A stretch of 64,000 nt of DNA from Accumulibacter sp. (lineage in GTDB: Bacteria > Pseudomonadota > Gammaproteobacteria > Burkholderiales > Rhodocyclaceae): the NCBI GenBank assembly GCA_017302455.1, contig JAFLDO010000025.1, forward strand, positions 1-64,000. The letters run 5' to 3'. Shown here in pieces: positions 56,648 through 64,000 of this stretch. The translations under genes were made by a program, and so were the position numbers. Every line of letters begins with the position of its first letter. The first letter of the stretch is position 1. The notes under the pieces were generated by a model. The model did no database searches, was not told the origin of the DNA, and was given only the letters and a program-made list of their open reading frames with translations.

Positions 56648-58566
56648 GCGTCATTGCCGCCGGGGGGCCGCGCTTCTTCGCGCAGGCGGGCAATGACGTC
56701 GGCCAGCGGCAGGCTGCCGAGATCCTCGCCTGCGCGTGCGCGCAGCGCGACCCGGCCTTCCGCTTTTTCCATGTCACCGACGACCAACAGGTACGGCACT
56801 TTCTGCAGCGAGTACTCGCGAATCTTGTAGCCGATTTTCTCGTTGCGCAGATCGACCGTAGCGCGGACGCCGACCCGCTTCAGCGCCTGCAAAACGCTTT
56901 TCGCGTAATCGCTCTGACCTTCGCTGATGTTGAGTACCACGGCCTGCTGCGGCGCCAGCCAGAGCGGAAAGAGGCCGCTGTAGTGCTCGATCAGGATGCC
57001 GGTAAAGCGCTCAAGCGAACCGAACAGCGCCCGGTGCAGCATCACGGGCCGTTCGCGTTCGCCCCGTTCGTTGATGTAACTGATATCGAAGCGCTCCGGC
57101 AGGTTGAGATCGACCTGCAGCGTGCCGCATTGCCAGTCGCGGCCGATCGCGTCGCGCAGTACGAATTCAAGCTTGGGCCCGTAGAAGGCGCCTTCGCCGG
57201 GGTTGATCCGGCATTCGATACCCATCCGGTCGAGCGCCCCGGAGAGCGCACCTTCAAGCTGGTCCCAGGTTTCGTCGCTGCCGATGCGGTTGGCCGGTCG
57301 GGTCGACAGCTTGACGGCGACATCGTCGAAGCCGAAATCACGATAGATGGCGAAGACCAGTGCGATGGTGCTGGCACATTCGTCCTGCATCTGGGCAGCG
57401 GTGCAGAAGATATGGGCGTCGTCCTGGGTGAAATGGCGTACGCGCAGCAGGCCGTGGAGGGAGCCCGAGGGCTCGTAGCGATGGACCTTGCCGAATTCGG
57501 CCATGCGCAAGGGGAGGTCGCGGTAGCTTTTCAGCCTTTGGGCAAACAAGGAGACGGCGCCGGGGCAGTTCATCGGTTTGAGGGCGAAGACGCGCTCGTC
57601 CTCGGTTGTCGTCGTGAACATCGCCTCGCGGTAGTTGAACCAGTGGCCGGAGGTTTCCCACAGGCCGCGATCCATCACGTCGGGCGTATTGACCTCGACG
57701 TAATCGGCGCGCTCCTGGCGTGTGCGCATGTAGCCGATCAGTTGCTGGAACAGCGCCCAGCCCTTGGGGTGCCAGAACACGGACCCGGGTGCGCAGTCGT
57801 CGAAATGGAACAGGTCGAGCTGGGCGCCGAGCTTGCGGTGGTCGCGCTTACCGGCTTCTTCGAGGCGGGTCAGGTAGGCCTTGAGGGCCTTGGCATCCGG
57901 CCAGCAGGTGCCGTAGATGCGCTGCAGCATGGCGTTCCTGGCATCGCCCCGCCAATAGGCGCCTGCCACCTTGGTCAGCTTGAAGGCTTGAAGCCTGCCC
58001 GTGCTCGGTACGTGCGGGCCGCGACAAAGGTCTGCAAAGTCGCCCTGGGCGTAGAGCGACAGGGTTTCGCCCTCGGGAATGGCGCGGATCAGTTCCGCCT
58101 TGTAGGACTCGCCCAATTGCTCGAAATACGCGACTGCCTGGTCACGCGGCAGTTCGCGCCGGCCGAGCGGCAGGTCAGCGGCGGCGAGTTCCTGCATGCG
58201 GGCTTCGATCTCTACCAGGTCGTCGGGCGTAAAGGGGCGCTCGAAGGCGAAGTCGTAGAAAAAGCCGTCTTCGATAACCGGGCCGATGGTGACCTGGGCG
58301 CTCGGGTAAAGCTGCTTGACGGCCATGGCCAGCAAATGCGCGCAAGAATGGCGCAGTATTTCCAGGCCTTCCGGATCGCGTGCAGTGATCAGGCTGAGCG
58401 AGGCATCCCGGTCGAGAATGAAAGCGGTGTCGACCAGCCGGCCAGCGACACGGCCGGCCAGCGCCGCCCTGGCCAGACCAGGACCGATATCGGTGGCCAA
58501 CTGGGCGACGCTGAGCGGATGCGGGTAATTCCGTTGGCTACCGTCGGGAAGCGTGATGATGGGCAT
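56641..58566 (-). CDS. thrS2: threonyl-tRNA synthetase, second copy
   Basis: 641 residues with TGS, editing, catalytic and anticodon domains. The catalytic zinc ligands are retained: Cys in [10 protein letters not shown] and His in the HGLLRVRHF and IEHYSG regions. It is a duplicate of a housekeeping enzyme under probable Zur control, as in other zinc-starvation islands. Confidence 0.93.
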   Translation of the reverse strand: MPIITLPDGSQRNYPHPLSVAQLATDIGPGLARAALAGRVAGRLVDTAFILDRDASLSLITARDPEGLEILRHSCAHLLAMAVKQLYPSAQVTIGPVIEDGFFYDFAFERPFTPDDLVEIEARMQELAAADLPLGRRELPRDQAVAYFEQLGESYKAELIRAIPEGETLSLYAQGDFADLCRGPHVPSTGRLQAFKLTKVAGAYWRGDARNAMLQRIYGTCWPDAKALKAYLTRLEEAGKRDHRKLGAQLDLFHFDDCAPGSVFWHPKGWALFQQLIGYMRTRQERADYVEVNTPDVMDRGLWETSGHWFNYREAMFTTTTEDERVFALKPMNCPGAVSLFAQRLKSYRDLPLRMAEFGKVHRYEPSGSLHGLLRVRHFTQDDAHIFCTAAQMQDECASTIALVFAIYRDFGFDDVAVKLSTRPANRIGSDETWDQLEGALSGALDRMGIECRINPGEGAFYGPKLEFVLRDAIGRDWQCGTLQVDLNLPERFDISYINERGERERPVMLHRALFGSLERFTGILIEHYSGLFPLWLAPQQAVVLNISEGQSDYAKSVLQALKRVGVRATVDLRNEKIGYKIREYSLQKVPYLLVVGDMEKAEGRVALRARAGEDLGSLPLADVIARLREEARPPGGNDAC

Positions 58567-58590
58567 GGATGGGTTTCTCTTGCAGCGTGA

Positions 58591-58842
58591 TCAGGGGTGA
58601 TGCGTGTCGCTGGCATGCGCTGGCGGCACGGGGTCGACACCGCCAGGGTGCCAGGGATGGCAGCGACCAATGCGCCGCAGGGCCAGCCAGCCGCCGCGAC
58701 GCAAGCCGTGCATTTGCAGGGCTTCCTGGGCGTAATGGGAACAGGATGGGTAAAAGCGGCAACGCGGGCCGAGCAGCGGGCTGATGAACCACTGATAGCC
58801 GCGAATCATCAGCAGGATGGCACGGGTCAGCAGGCGTTTCAT
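58591..58842 (-). CDS. yidD: YidD-family membrane-insertion factor, operon copy
   Basis: 83 residues. YidD family: [21 protein letters not shown], then YAQEAL and [17 protein letters not shown]. The three conserved cysteines are present. YidD normally sits between rnpA and yidC; here it is inside the zinc operon, overlapping cysS2 by 4 bp. It is an unexpected member. Confidence 0.9.
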   Translation of the reverse strand: MKRLLTRAILLMIRGYQWFISPLLGPRCRFYPSCSHYAQEALQMHGLRRGGWLALRRIGRCHPWHPGGVDPVPPAHASDTHHP

Positions 58843-60236
58843 GCCGCGGCCTGTGCGTGCAGGCGATGCCAGCTCGTACCCGTCGCGCTGTCCTCGATGC
58901 CGATGCCCAGGGTCAGCAATTCCTGGCGCAGCTCATCGGCACGGGCAAAATCACGGCGAGCACGGGCTACGCGGCGAGCGGCGATCAGTTGTTCGATGGT
59001 TTCGGTCGCTGGGCAGTTGTCCTGCGCCCTCGCCTGCTGGCGCCAAGTGGCCGGATTCTGTTGCAACAGGCCGAGCAAGTCGGCAGCATCGCGTAGCGTG
59101 GCAAGGAGGCGAGATTGTTCTGCCGGATCCGTACATTTGCGCAGTGCCGTGGCGGCTTCATGCAAGCAGCCGAGGGCCAGGGGCGTGTTCAGGTCGTCGG
59201 CCAGCGCGGCTTCGACTGCTTCGGCGCGCACGCCTTCGGGCGCTGGATCTGGCGCGGCAAAAGGCTGCAAGCTGCCGTACAAGCGGTCGAGGGCCGCCCG
59301 CGCCTGATCGAGCGCACTCAGCGAGAAGTCAAGTGGCTTGCGGTAGTGGCCGGCGAGCAGCGCGTAACGGATGACCTCACCGGGGTAGTACTGCAGCAGG
59401 TCGCGTACGGTGCGGAAATTGCCAAGGGATTTCGACATTTTTTCGCCGTCGACCGTGACATAGCCGTTGTGCAGCCAGTAACGGCAATACTGCCCGCCAT
59501 TGGCCCCTTCACCCTGGGCAATTTCGTTTTCATGGTGGGGAAAGATGAGGTCCTGGCCGCCGCCGTGGATGTCGATCGACGGGCCGAGGTGGGTGTGGAT
59601 CATCGCCGTGCATTCCATGTGCCAGCCGGGGCGTCCAAAACCCCAGGGGCTGTGCCAGCCGGGTTGTGCTGCGGTCGATGGCTTCCAGAGCACGAAATCG
59701 GCCGGGTCGCGCTTGTAGGGTGCGACTTCGACCCGCGCCCCGGCAATCATGTCGTCGCGCTGACGACCCGAGAGCTTGCCGTAGTCGGGCAGCGACGGCA
59801 CATGAAACAGGACGTGGCCCTCCGCGACATAGGCATGGCTACGCTCGATCAGGCGCTCGATCAGCGCAATCATCTGCGGAATGTGGCCGGTCGCCCAGGG
59901 TTCGATGGTCGGTGGCAAGGCATTCAACTGCGTCATGTCTTCGCGATAGGCCGTGGCGTAACGCTCGGCCAGGATGCGGATGGGCTCGCCGTTGGCGGCT
60001 GCGGCGGCATTGATCTTGTCGTCCACGTCGGTGATGTTGCGGGCGTAAATCACCTGCGGGTAATGCCGCGACAGTAGGCGGTAGAGCACGTCGAAAACGA
60101 CTACCGGGCGCGCGTTGCCAATGTGCACGTAGTTGTAGACGGTGGGGCCGCAGACGTACATCGTGACGCGCTGAGGGTCGGCCGGCATGAATACATCTTT
60201 CTGCCGAGTGAGCGTGTTGTGCAGACGGATGCTCAT
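58839..60236 (-). CDS. cysS2: cysteinyl-tRNA synthetase, second copy
   Basis: 465 residues. Class I motifs: [17 protein letters not shown] and MSKSLGNF. The four zinc ligands of the canonical enzyme appear retained: Cys in [10 protein letters not shown], Cys in WHMECTAM, His and Glu in [10 protein letters not shown]. Overlaps both neighbours by 4 bp. Confidence 0.94.
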   Translation of the reverse strand: MSIRLHNTLTRQKDVFMPADPQRVTMYVCGPTVYNYVHIGNARPVVVFDVLYRLLSRHYPQVIYARNITDVDDKINAAAAANGEPIRILAERYATAYREDMTQLNALPPTIEPWATGHIPQMIALIERLIERSHAYVAEGHVLFHVPSLPDYGKLSGRQRDDMIAGARVEVAPYKRDPADFVLWKPSTAAQPGWHSPWGFGRPGWHMECTAMIHTHLGPSIDIHGGGQDLIFPHHENEIAQGEGANGGQYCRYWLHNGYVTVDGEKMSKSLGNFRTVRDLLQYYPGEVIRYALLAGHYRKPLDFSLSALDQARAALDRLYGSLQPFAAPDPAPEGVRAEAVEAALADDLNTPLALGCLHEAATALRKCTDPAEQSRLLATLRDAADLLGLLQQNPATWRQQARAQDNCPATETIEQLIAARRVARARRDFARADELRQELLTLGIGIEDSATGTSWHRLHAQAAA

Positions 60237-61339
60237 TTCATCCGCCCTTCGGCAACCAGCGCTTCGCGGCGCTCGCCGTCGAGCACGCCGCAGAACATGG
60301 CGAAGGCCTTTTCGATCAACAACTGGTCGAGACCGCGTACGATGAAGACGAGGCGGCTCTTCCGGTCGTTATAGGGCGCTTCGGTCGGCCAGTCGTCGAG
60401 CCTGGCGTAGGGGTAGTTGGTGTGCTGGACGCACTGGACGACGCGCGGCTTGTCGTCGCCGATCACATTGAGCAGGCCCTTGATGCGCAGGATGCGATCG
60501 CCCATGCCCTGCAGCAGCAGGCTCACCGCGTCGACGAAACAGACCCATAGCAGGGGCTGGTCGAAAGTCAGCGCGAAGCTGTAAACCTCGGCATCGTGGC
60601 GGTCCACATCGTGATGATGGTGATGATGGCCATGCGCCTTGAGTCGTTCCTCGCGGACTTTTTCCTCGGCCAGCCAGCCGGCGACATCGGGCGTCTTGCT
60701 GCCCGGATCATAGAGGCCGCAGCCGGTAAGCGAAGCCAGCGCGACTTCGCCGCGGCGCACGAAAATCTGCGGCGCGGCCGGGTTGATCCGGCGCAAGGTC
60801 TGGCTGATCGCCTCGATGGCGGGGCCATCGGCCAGATCGCACTTGCTGAGCAGCAAGCGGTCGGCCATTGCCACCTGCTTGACTGCCTCGGGGTGCTGCG
60901 CCAGTTGCCCGGCCGCATGCGTCGCATCAACCACGGTCACCACACCATCAATACGGAAGCGCTCGGCAATGAAGAAATCCTCCATCAGCGTGGAGATCAC
61001 CGGCGCCGGGTCGGCCAGGCCGGTGGTCTCGATCACCACGCGGTTGACCGGCACGATCCTGCGCTGCAGGCTCTTCATGAATAACTCGGTCAGGCTGCGC
61101 GTCAGATCACCGCGTACCGTGCAGCAGATGCAGCCAGAGTCGAGCAGGATCAGGTCTTCATCGATCTTGGTGACCAGATGGTGGTCGACGGCAACACTGC
61201 CGAACTCGTTGATCAGCACCGCCGCTTTGGTCATTTCCGGCTGACCGAGCAGGTGATTGAGCAGCGTTGTCTTGCCGGCGCCGAGAAAACCGGTGAGCAG
61301 GGTGACTGGGATACGGCGGTCGGTGTCTGTTTCACTCAT
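60233..61339 (-). CDS. COG0523 (CobW-type) metallochaperone GTPase, second copy
   Basis: 368 residues from the ATG at 61339; a GTG at 61354 is also possible. Walker [14 protein letters not shown], CxCC in [12 protein letters not shown], and a histidine-rich loop ([13 protein letters not shown]) typical of metal-buffering COG0523 proteins. It is probably a zinc chaperone. Overlaps cysS2 by 4 bp. Confidence 0.94.
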   Translation of the reverse strand: MSETDTDRRIPVTLLTGFLGAGKTTLLNHLLGQPEMTKAAVLINEFGSVAVDHHLVTKIDEDLILLDSGCICCTVRGDLTRSLTELFMKSLQRRIVPVNRVVIETTGLADPAPVISTLMEDFFIAERFRIDGVVTVVDATHAAGQLAQHPEAVKQVAMADRLLLSKCDLADGPAIEAISQTLRRINPAAPQIFVRRGEVALASLTGCGLYDPGSKTPDVAGWLAEEKVREERLKAHGHHHHHHDVDRHDAEVYSFALTFDQPLLWVCFVDAVSLLLQGMGDRILRIKGLLNVIGDDKPRVVQCVQHTNYPYARLDDWPTEAPYNDRKSRLVFIVRGLDQLLIEKAFAMFCGVLDGERREALVAEGRMK

Positions 61340-61359
61340 GGCTTGCTCGTTCACTGTGA

Positions 61360-61512
61360 CTATTTGCCGCGTGCCCGAATCTGGCTGCGGATCGTGGAGA
61401 AATCGACACTGCCGTCCATTTCCTGGGAAAAGGCGGCGAAGTTGTAGCCCATGGGTGTTCGGCTGTAAGCCGCCAGCAGGCGCCGTCGTTCGATCTGCCG
61501 AGGATCAGCCAT
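61360..61512 (-). CDS. 50-residue protein between dksA2 and the second COG0523 gene
   Basis: A frame of 50 codons starts with ATG at 61512 and ends TAG at 61360. It overlaps the dksA2 stop by 8 bp (ATGGCTGA) and fills the gap to the next gene completely. The sequence MADPRQIERRRLLAAYSRTP followed by MGYNFAAFSQEMDG is charged and amphipathic, without membrane helix or Cys. I do not recognise a family. The tight packing supports a real gene, below typical ORF-calling length. Confidence 0.65.
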   Translation of the reverse strand: MADPRQIERRRLLAAYSRTPMGYNFAAFSQEMDGSVDFSTIRSQIRARGK

Positions 61513-61924
61513 ACTGGCGCTTTTTGGCCTCATGGCGCTCCTGCGCCTCCAGACACAGGCTGGCCGTTGGCCGGGCGAGCAGGCGGGCTATGCCGATCGG
61601 CTCGCCGCTTTCCTCGCACCAACCATAGCTGCGGTCCTCAATGCGGTGCAGTGCCTGGGCGATCTTCTTGAGCAGCCTTCTTTCGCGGTCACGCACCCGC
61701 AGTTCCAGCGTGTGTTCTTCCTCGGCGCTGGCCCGGTCGGTCGGGTCCGGGGCGGCTTCGGTTTCCTGCAGGTGCTGGGTTGTCGCATTGGCTGCGCTAC
61801 GCAAGGCACTCTCCTCGGCCAGAAGGCGCTGTCTGAAGCTCGCCAACTGAGCTTCAGACATGTACTCGGATTCCGGTGCCGCCAGCAATTCGGCATCACT
61901 GAGCAGTTCGATCGTCTTGCTCAC
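61505..61924 (-). CDS. dksA2: DksA2, zinc-independent DksA/TraR-family regulator
   Basis: 139 residues. Coiled-coil plus zinc-finger-like domain of DksA. The canonical four cysteines are reduced to two (YGWCEESGEPIGIARLL, LCLEAQERHE): positions 2 and 4 are Ser and Ala. This matches the zinc-independent DksA2 of Pseudomonas, which replaces DksA under zinc starvation. 3 bp from the first COG0523 gene. Confidence 0.93.
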   Translation of the reverse strand: MSKTIELLSDAELLAAPESEYMSEAQLASFRQRLLAEESALRSAANATTQHLQETEAAPDPTDRASAEEEHTLELRVRDRERRLLKKIAQALHRIEDRSYGWCEESGEPIGIARLLARPTASLCLEAQERHEAKKRQYG

Positions 61925-61927
61925 GAC

Positions 61928-63160
61928 TCAGTCCTCCTCCACTTCATCGACCGACCATTGCGGAAACGGGTCTTCATACCGAACCCAGGCTTCGGGGCCA
62001 GCCACCAGCTCGGTGTCGCTCAGCAAACAGGCGTCGAAAGCGTGGCGTAGCGCCGATTCATCCATCTCGATACCGATCATGACCAATTCCTGCTGGGCAT
62101 CGCCATAGGGCTCAAGCCAGCGATCCAGGATGATCCGGCGGCCTTCCTCATCCTGCGGCCAGTCCGTCTCGGGAACGGCAACCCACCACAGACCACCTAC
62201 CTCGTGCCGGGTCACCGGGCCGGCTTGCGACCAGCTGCCGACCAGACCGGGGCGCGTAGCCAGCCAGAAATAACCTTTCGAACGAATGACGCCCGGCCAT
62301 TCCTGGTTGATCCACTCATGGAAGCGCGCCGGATGGAACGGCCGGCGGGCGCGATAAACGAAACTGGAAATCCCGTACTCCGCGGTTTCCGGGATGTGCT
62401 CGCCGCGTAGTTCCTGCAGCCAGCCAGGGGCTTGTGCCGCCCGTTCGAAATCGAATCGGCCGGTGTTGAGAATGCGTTCGAGCGGCATCTGGCCGAAACA
62501 GGCTTGGACTATGTCGGCTCGCGGATTCAGTGTCCGCAGAATGGCTTCGAGGCGGGCAAGGTCCTCCGCTGGCAGGAGGTCGATCTTGTTGAGTACGATC
62601 ACGTCACAGAATTCAACCTGCTCGACCAGCAGATTGACCACCGTACGCTCATCACCTTCACCCAGGCTCTCACCCCGGTCGGCGATGTAGTCCTGCGAGC
62701 TGTAGTCGTTCAGGAAGTTGAAGCCATCCACCACGGTGACCATGGTATCCAGCCGCGAGATGTCCGAAAGACTGGTGCCGTCCTCGTCGCGAAAGGTGAA
62801 GGTTTCGGCCACCGGCAGCGGCTCGGAGATGCCGGTCGATTCGATGAGCAGGTAATCGAAACGCTCCTCCTTGGCCAGTCGGGCAATTTCGATCAGCAGA
62901 TCCTCGCGTAACGTGCAGCAAATGCAGCCGTTGCTCATCTCGACCATCTTCTCCTCGGCCCGAGACAACCTGGCGCCACCTTCGGCGACCAGTCGGGCGT
63001 CGATATTGACCTCGGACATGTCATTGACGATGACGGCGACGCGCTGACCCTGGCGGTTATTCAGCACATGGTTGAGCAGCGTTGTCTTGCCGGCACCGAG
63101 AAAGCCGGACAGGACAGTGACCGGGAGGCGGGAGTCTCTTGTTGGGCGTTGGAATGTCAT
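61928..63160 (-). CDS. COG0523 (CobW-type) metallochaperone GTPase, first copy
   Basis: 410 residues of the YciC/ZigA-like zinc COG0523 subgroup. Walker [14 protein letters not shown], CxCC in [15 protein letters not shown] base motif and a C-terminal CobW domain with [14 protein letters not shown]. It overlaps hisI2 by 4 bp. These GTPases deliver zinc to client enzymes under starvation. Confidence 0.94.
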   Translation of the reverse strand: MTFQRPTRDSRLPVTVLSGFLGAGKTTLLNHVLNNRQGQRVAVIVNDMSEVNIDARLVAEGGARLSRAEEKMVEMSNGCICCTLREDLLIEIARLAKEERFDYLLIESTGISEPLPVAETFTFRDEDGTSLSDISRLDTMVTVVDGFNFLNDYSSQDYIADRGESLGEGDERTVVNLLVEQVEFCDVIVLNKIDLLPAEDLARLEAILRTLNPRADIVQACFGQMPLERILNTGRFDFERAAQAPGWLQELRGEHIPETAEYGISSFVYRARRPFHPARFHEWINQEWPGVIRSKGYFWLATRPGLVGSWSQAGPVTRHEVGGLWWVAVPETDWPQDEEGRRIILDRWLEPYGDAQQELVMIGIEMDESALRHAFDACLLSDTELVAGPEAWVRYEDPFPQWSVDEVEED

Positions 63161-63585
63161 TCCTGCTCTTGATTGGCGAGTAATCGAACGGGTGCGGATA
63201 TCACTTCAACGCGCCCGTTCCTGACCGCGTTGTAGAAACAGCTGCTCCGCCCGGTATGGCAGGCGCCACCGAGCTGGTCGACAAGCAGCAGAATGGCGTC
63301 GCCATCGCAATCGAAGCGCGTTTCAATCACGCGTTGCCGGCAGCCCGATGTTTCCCCTTTGCGCCACATGCACCGGCGTGAACGTGACCAGTAGCAGGCA
63401 AGGCCGGTGGCCAGGGTCTCTTCAATCGCGGCACGATTCATCCACGCCAGCATCAGCATCTCCCGAGTGTCAAATTGCTGTGCGATGGCCGCGACCAGCC
63501 CTTGCTGATCGAATGCCAATTCGTCCAGCACTTCGGAAAGAGGTAAGCTTGCGCCGATGGGTGCGCCTTCAAGTCGGGTTAACAT
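63157..63585 (-). CDS. hisI2: phosphoribosyl-AMP cyclohydrolase, second copy
   Basis: 142 residues. HisI family with the zinc ligands retained: [20 protein letters not shown] and SSCFYN. An N-terminal extension of about 20 residues precedes the core. First gene of the minus-strand zinc operon, 21 bp from the Zur-type operator. It back-ups a zinc enzyme of histidine synthesis. Confidence 0.92.
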   Translation of the reverse strand: MLTRLEGAPIGASLPLSEVLDELAFDQQGLVAAIAQQFDTREMLMLAWMNRAAIEETLATGLACYWSRSRRCMWRKGETSGCRQRVIETRFDCDGDAILLLVDQLGGACHTGRSSCFYNAVRNGRVEVISAPVRLLANQEQE

Positions 63586-63606
63586 AGCGTCTTCTGGATA
63601 TCAGAA

Positions 63607-63628
63607 ATGCAATGTTATAACATTGCAT
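63607..63628. promoter_or_regulatory. Zur-type operator between hisI2 and zur
   Basis: A perfect 22-bp palindrome with half-site ATGCAATGTTA. It contains GTTATAAC, the centre of the known proteobacterial Zur box, and an embedded TATAAC that may serve as a -10 for either strand. It lies 21 bp before hisI2 and 22 bp before the zur ATG at 63651, so one repressor dimer pair could control both directions. Confidence 0.88.
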
Positions 63629-63650
63629 GTTTACTACCAAGACCAACCTG

Positions 63651-64000
63651 ATGAACCCATCGCTTCCTGACGATCAATGTCCGCAATTCACTACTGGCAC
63701 TACGGAAGCCCTTGACCGGGCCGAAGCCGCATGCCGGGCACGCGGCGCCAGCCTGACTGCGATCCGCCGTGAGGTGCTGGAACTCCTTTACCGCAGCCCC
63801 ACCGGCGTCAAGGCCTATGATCTACTCGCCCGGATCAAGGAAGCTCGGCCCGGCGCTTCACCGCCGACGGTCTATCGCGCTCTGGATTTCTTGATCGAAC
63901 AGTGCCTGGTGCACAAGATCGAGCGCATGAACCTCTTCGTTGCTTGCAGACAGGCGTCGCATCAAATCCCCAGTCTGTTTCTGGTCTGCCCAAAATGCAG
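63651..64000 (+). CDS. zur: Zur, Fur-family zinc-responsive repressor (partial)
   Basis: Partial; runs off the right edge. The frame reads MNPSLPDDQCPQF then a Fur-type winged helix (LTAIRREVLELLYRS, KAYDLLARIK, SPPTVYRALDFLIEQCLVHKI) and reaches CPKC, the first half of the structural zinc site. An earlier in-frame ATG (63627) lies inside the operator, so 63651 is preferred. It is divergent from the zinc operon, as expected for its repressor. Confidence 0.92.
   Translation, partial: MNPSLPDDQCPQFTTGTTEALDRAEAACRARGASLTAIRREVLELLYRSPTGVKAYDLLARIKEARPGASPPTVYRALDFLIEQCLVHKIERMNLFVACRQASHQIPSLFLVCPKC

Noticed and set aside
56983-58590. 535-codon plus-strand ORF opposite thrS2
   Set aside because: Antisense shadow of thrS2; the thrS2 frame has all synthetase motifs.

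Overview
The window is a GC-rich, gene-dense stretch that looks like a betaproteobacterium, most probably a Rhodocyclales / 'Candidatus Accumulibacter'-type genome. That placement is inferred from the ruvCAB and tol-pal gene order, codon use and the accessory gene mix, not from a marker phylogeny. I found no rRNA, tRNA or CRISPR array. Genes are tightly packed, with many 4-bp ATGA/GTGA stop-start overlaps.

Layout. (1) 1-125 is AT-rich DNA unlike anything else here, probably a chimeric contig end. (2) 126-12109 holds housekeeping genes: an EamA transporter, ruvC-ruvA-perM-like-ruvB, then ybgC-tolQ-tolR-tolA-(unknown gene)-tolB-pal-cpoB-queE and a PilZ gene. (3) 12327-20570 is accessory: a glutaredoxin/CcdA fusion with a 160-bp IS21-like minimal element just upstream of its start, then a minus-strand three-gene nuclease operon. 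That operon encodes an HNH endonuclease, a 1286-residue methyltransferase/PLD-nuclease/helicase/S24-like/DUF3427 fusion, and a membrane-anchored Mrr-type nuclease; it is a candidate defence system. It is followed by a SprA-type metalloprotease gene broken by short repeats. (4) 20896-35420 is a complete Lap adhesion module: T1SS ABC protein, membrane fusion protein, LuxR-type regulator, giant RTX adhesin with a LapG cleavage motif and eight 300-bp repeats, LapD, LapG, LapE and a periplasmic binding protein. (5) 35622-45195 is mixed: ratA, glnS, an arsC-like gene, a CBS protein, an orphan MacB-type permease, a GST with a six-copy octamer repeat upstream, a PNPOx-reductase-ferredoxin fusion, and a dihydrolipoamide dehydrogenase-like protein. 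(6) 45442-48881 holds a sigma-54 activator divergent from a near-consensus -24/-12 promoter that drives a small membrane protein and a B12-binding-type radical SAM enzyme. (7) 48882-50994 is scarred DNA: an MFS-transporter relic, a LysR gene and a truncated IS3-family element.

(8) 51035-64000 is a zinc-starvation island. A divergent zur gene and a 22-bp perfect palindromic Zur-type operator face a compact minus-strand run: hisI2, COG0523 GTPase, dksA2 (two of four zinc-finger cysteines lost), an unreported 50-residue ORF, a second COG0523 GTPase, cysS2, yidD2, thrS2, queD2, gamma-carbonic anhydrase, a PyrC-like enzyme, DUF1826, a third COG0523 GTPase and a WD40 protein. The known theme of such islands is replacing or re-metallating zinc-dependent enzymes when Zur is released. 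The size of this operon, its three COG0523 GTPases and its extra members (yidD2, the 50-residue ORF, the WD40 protein) are its most notable features.
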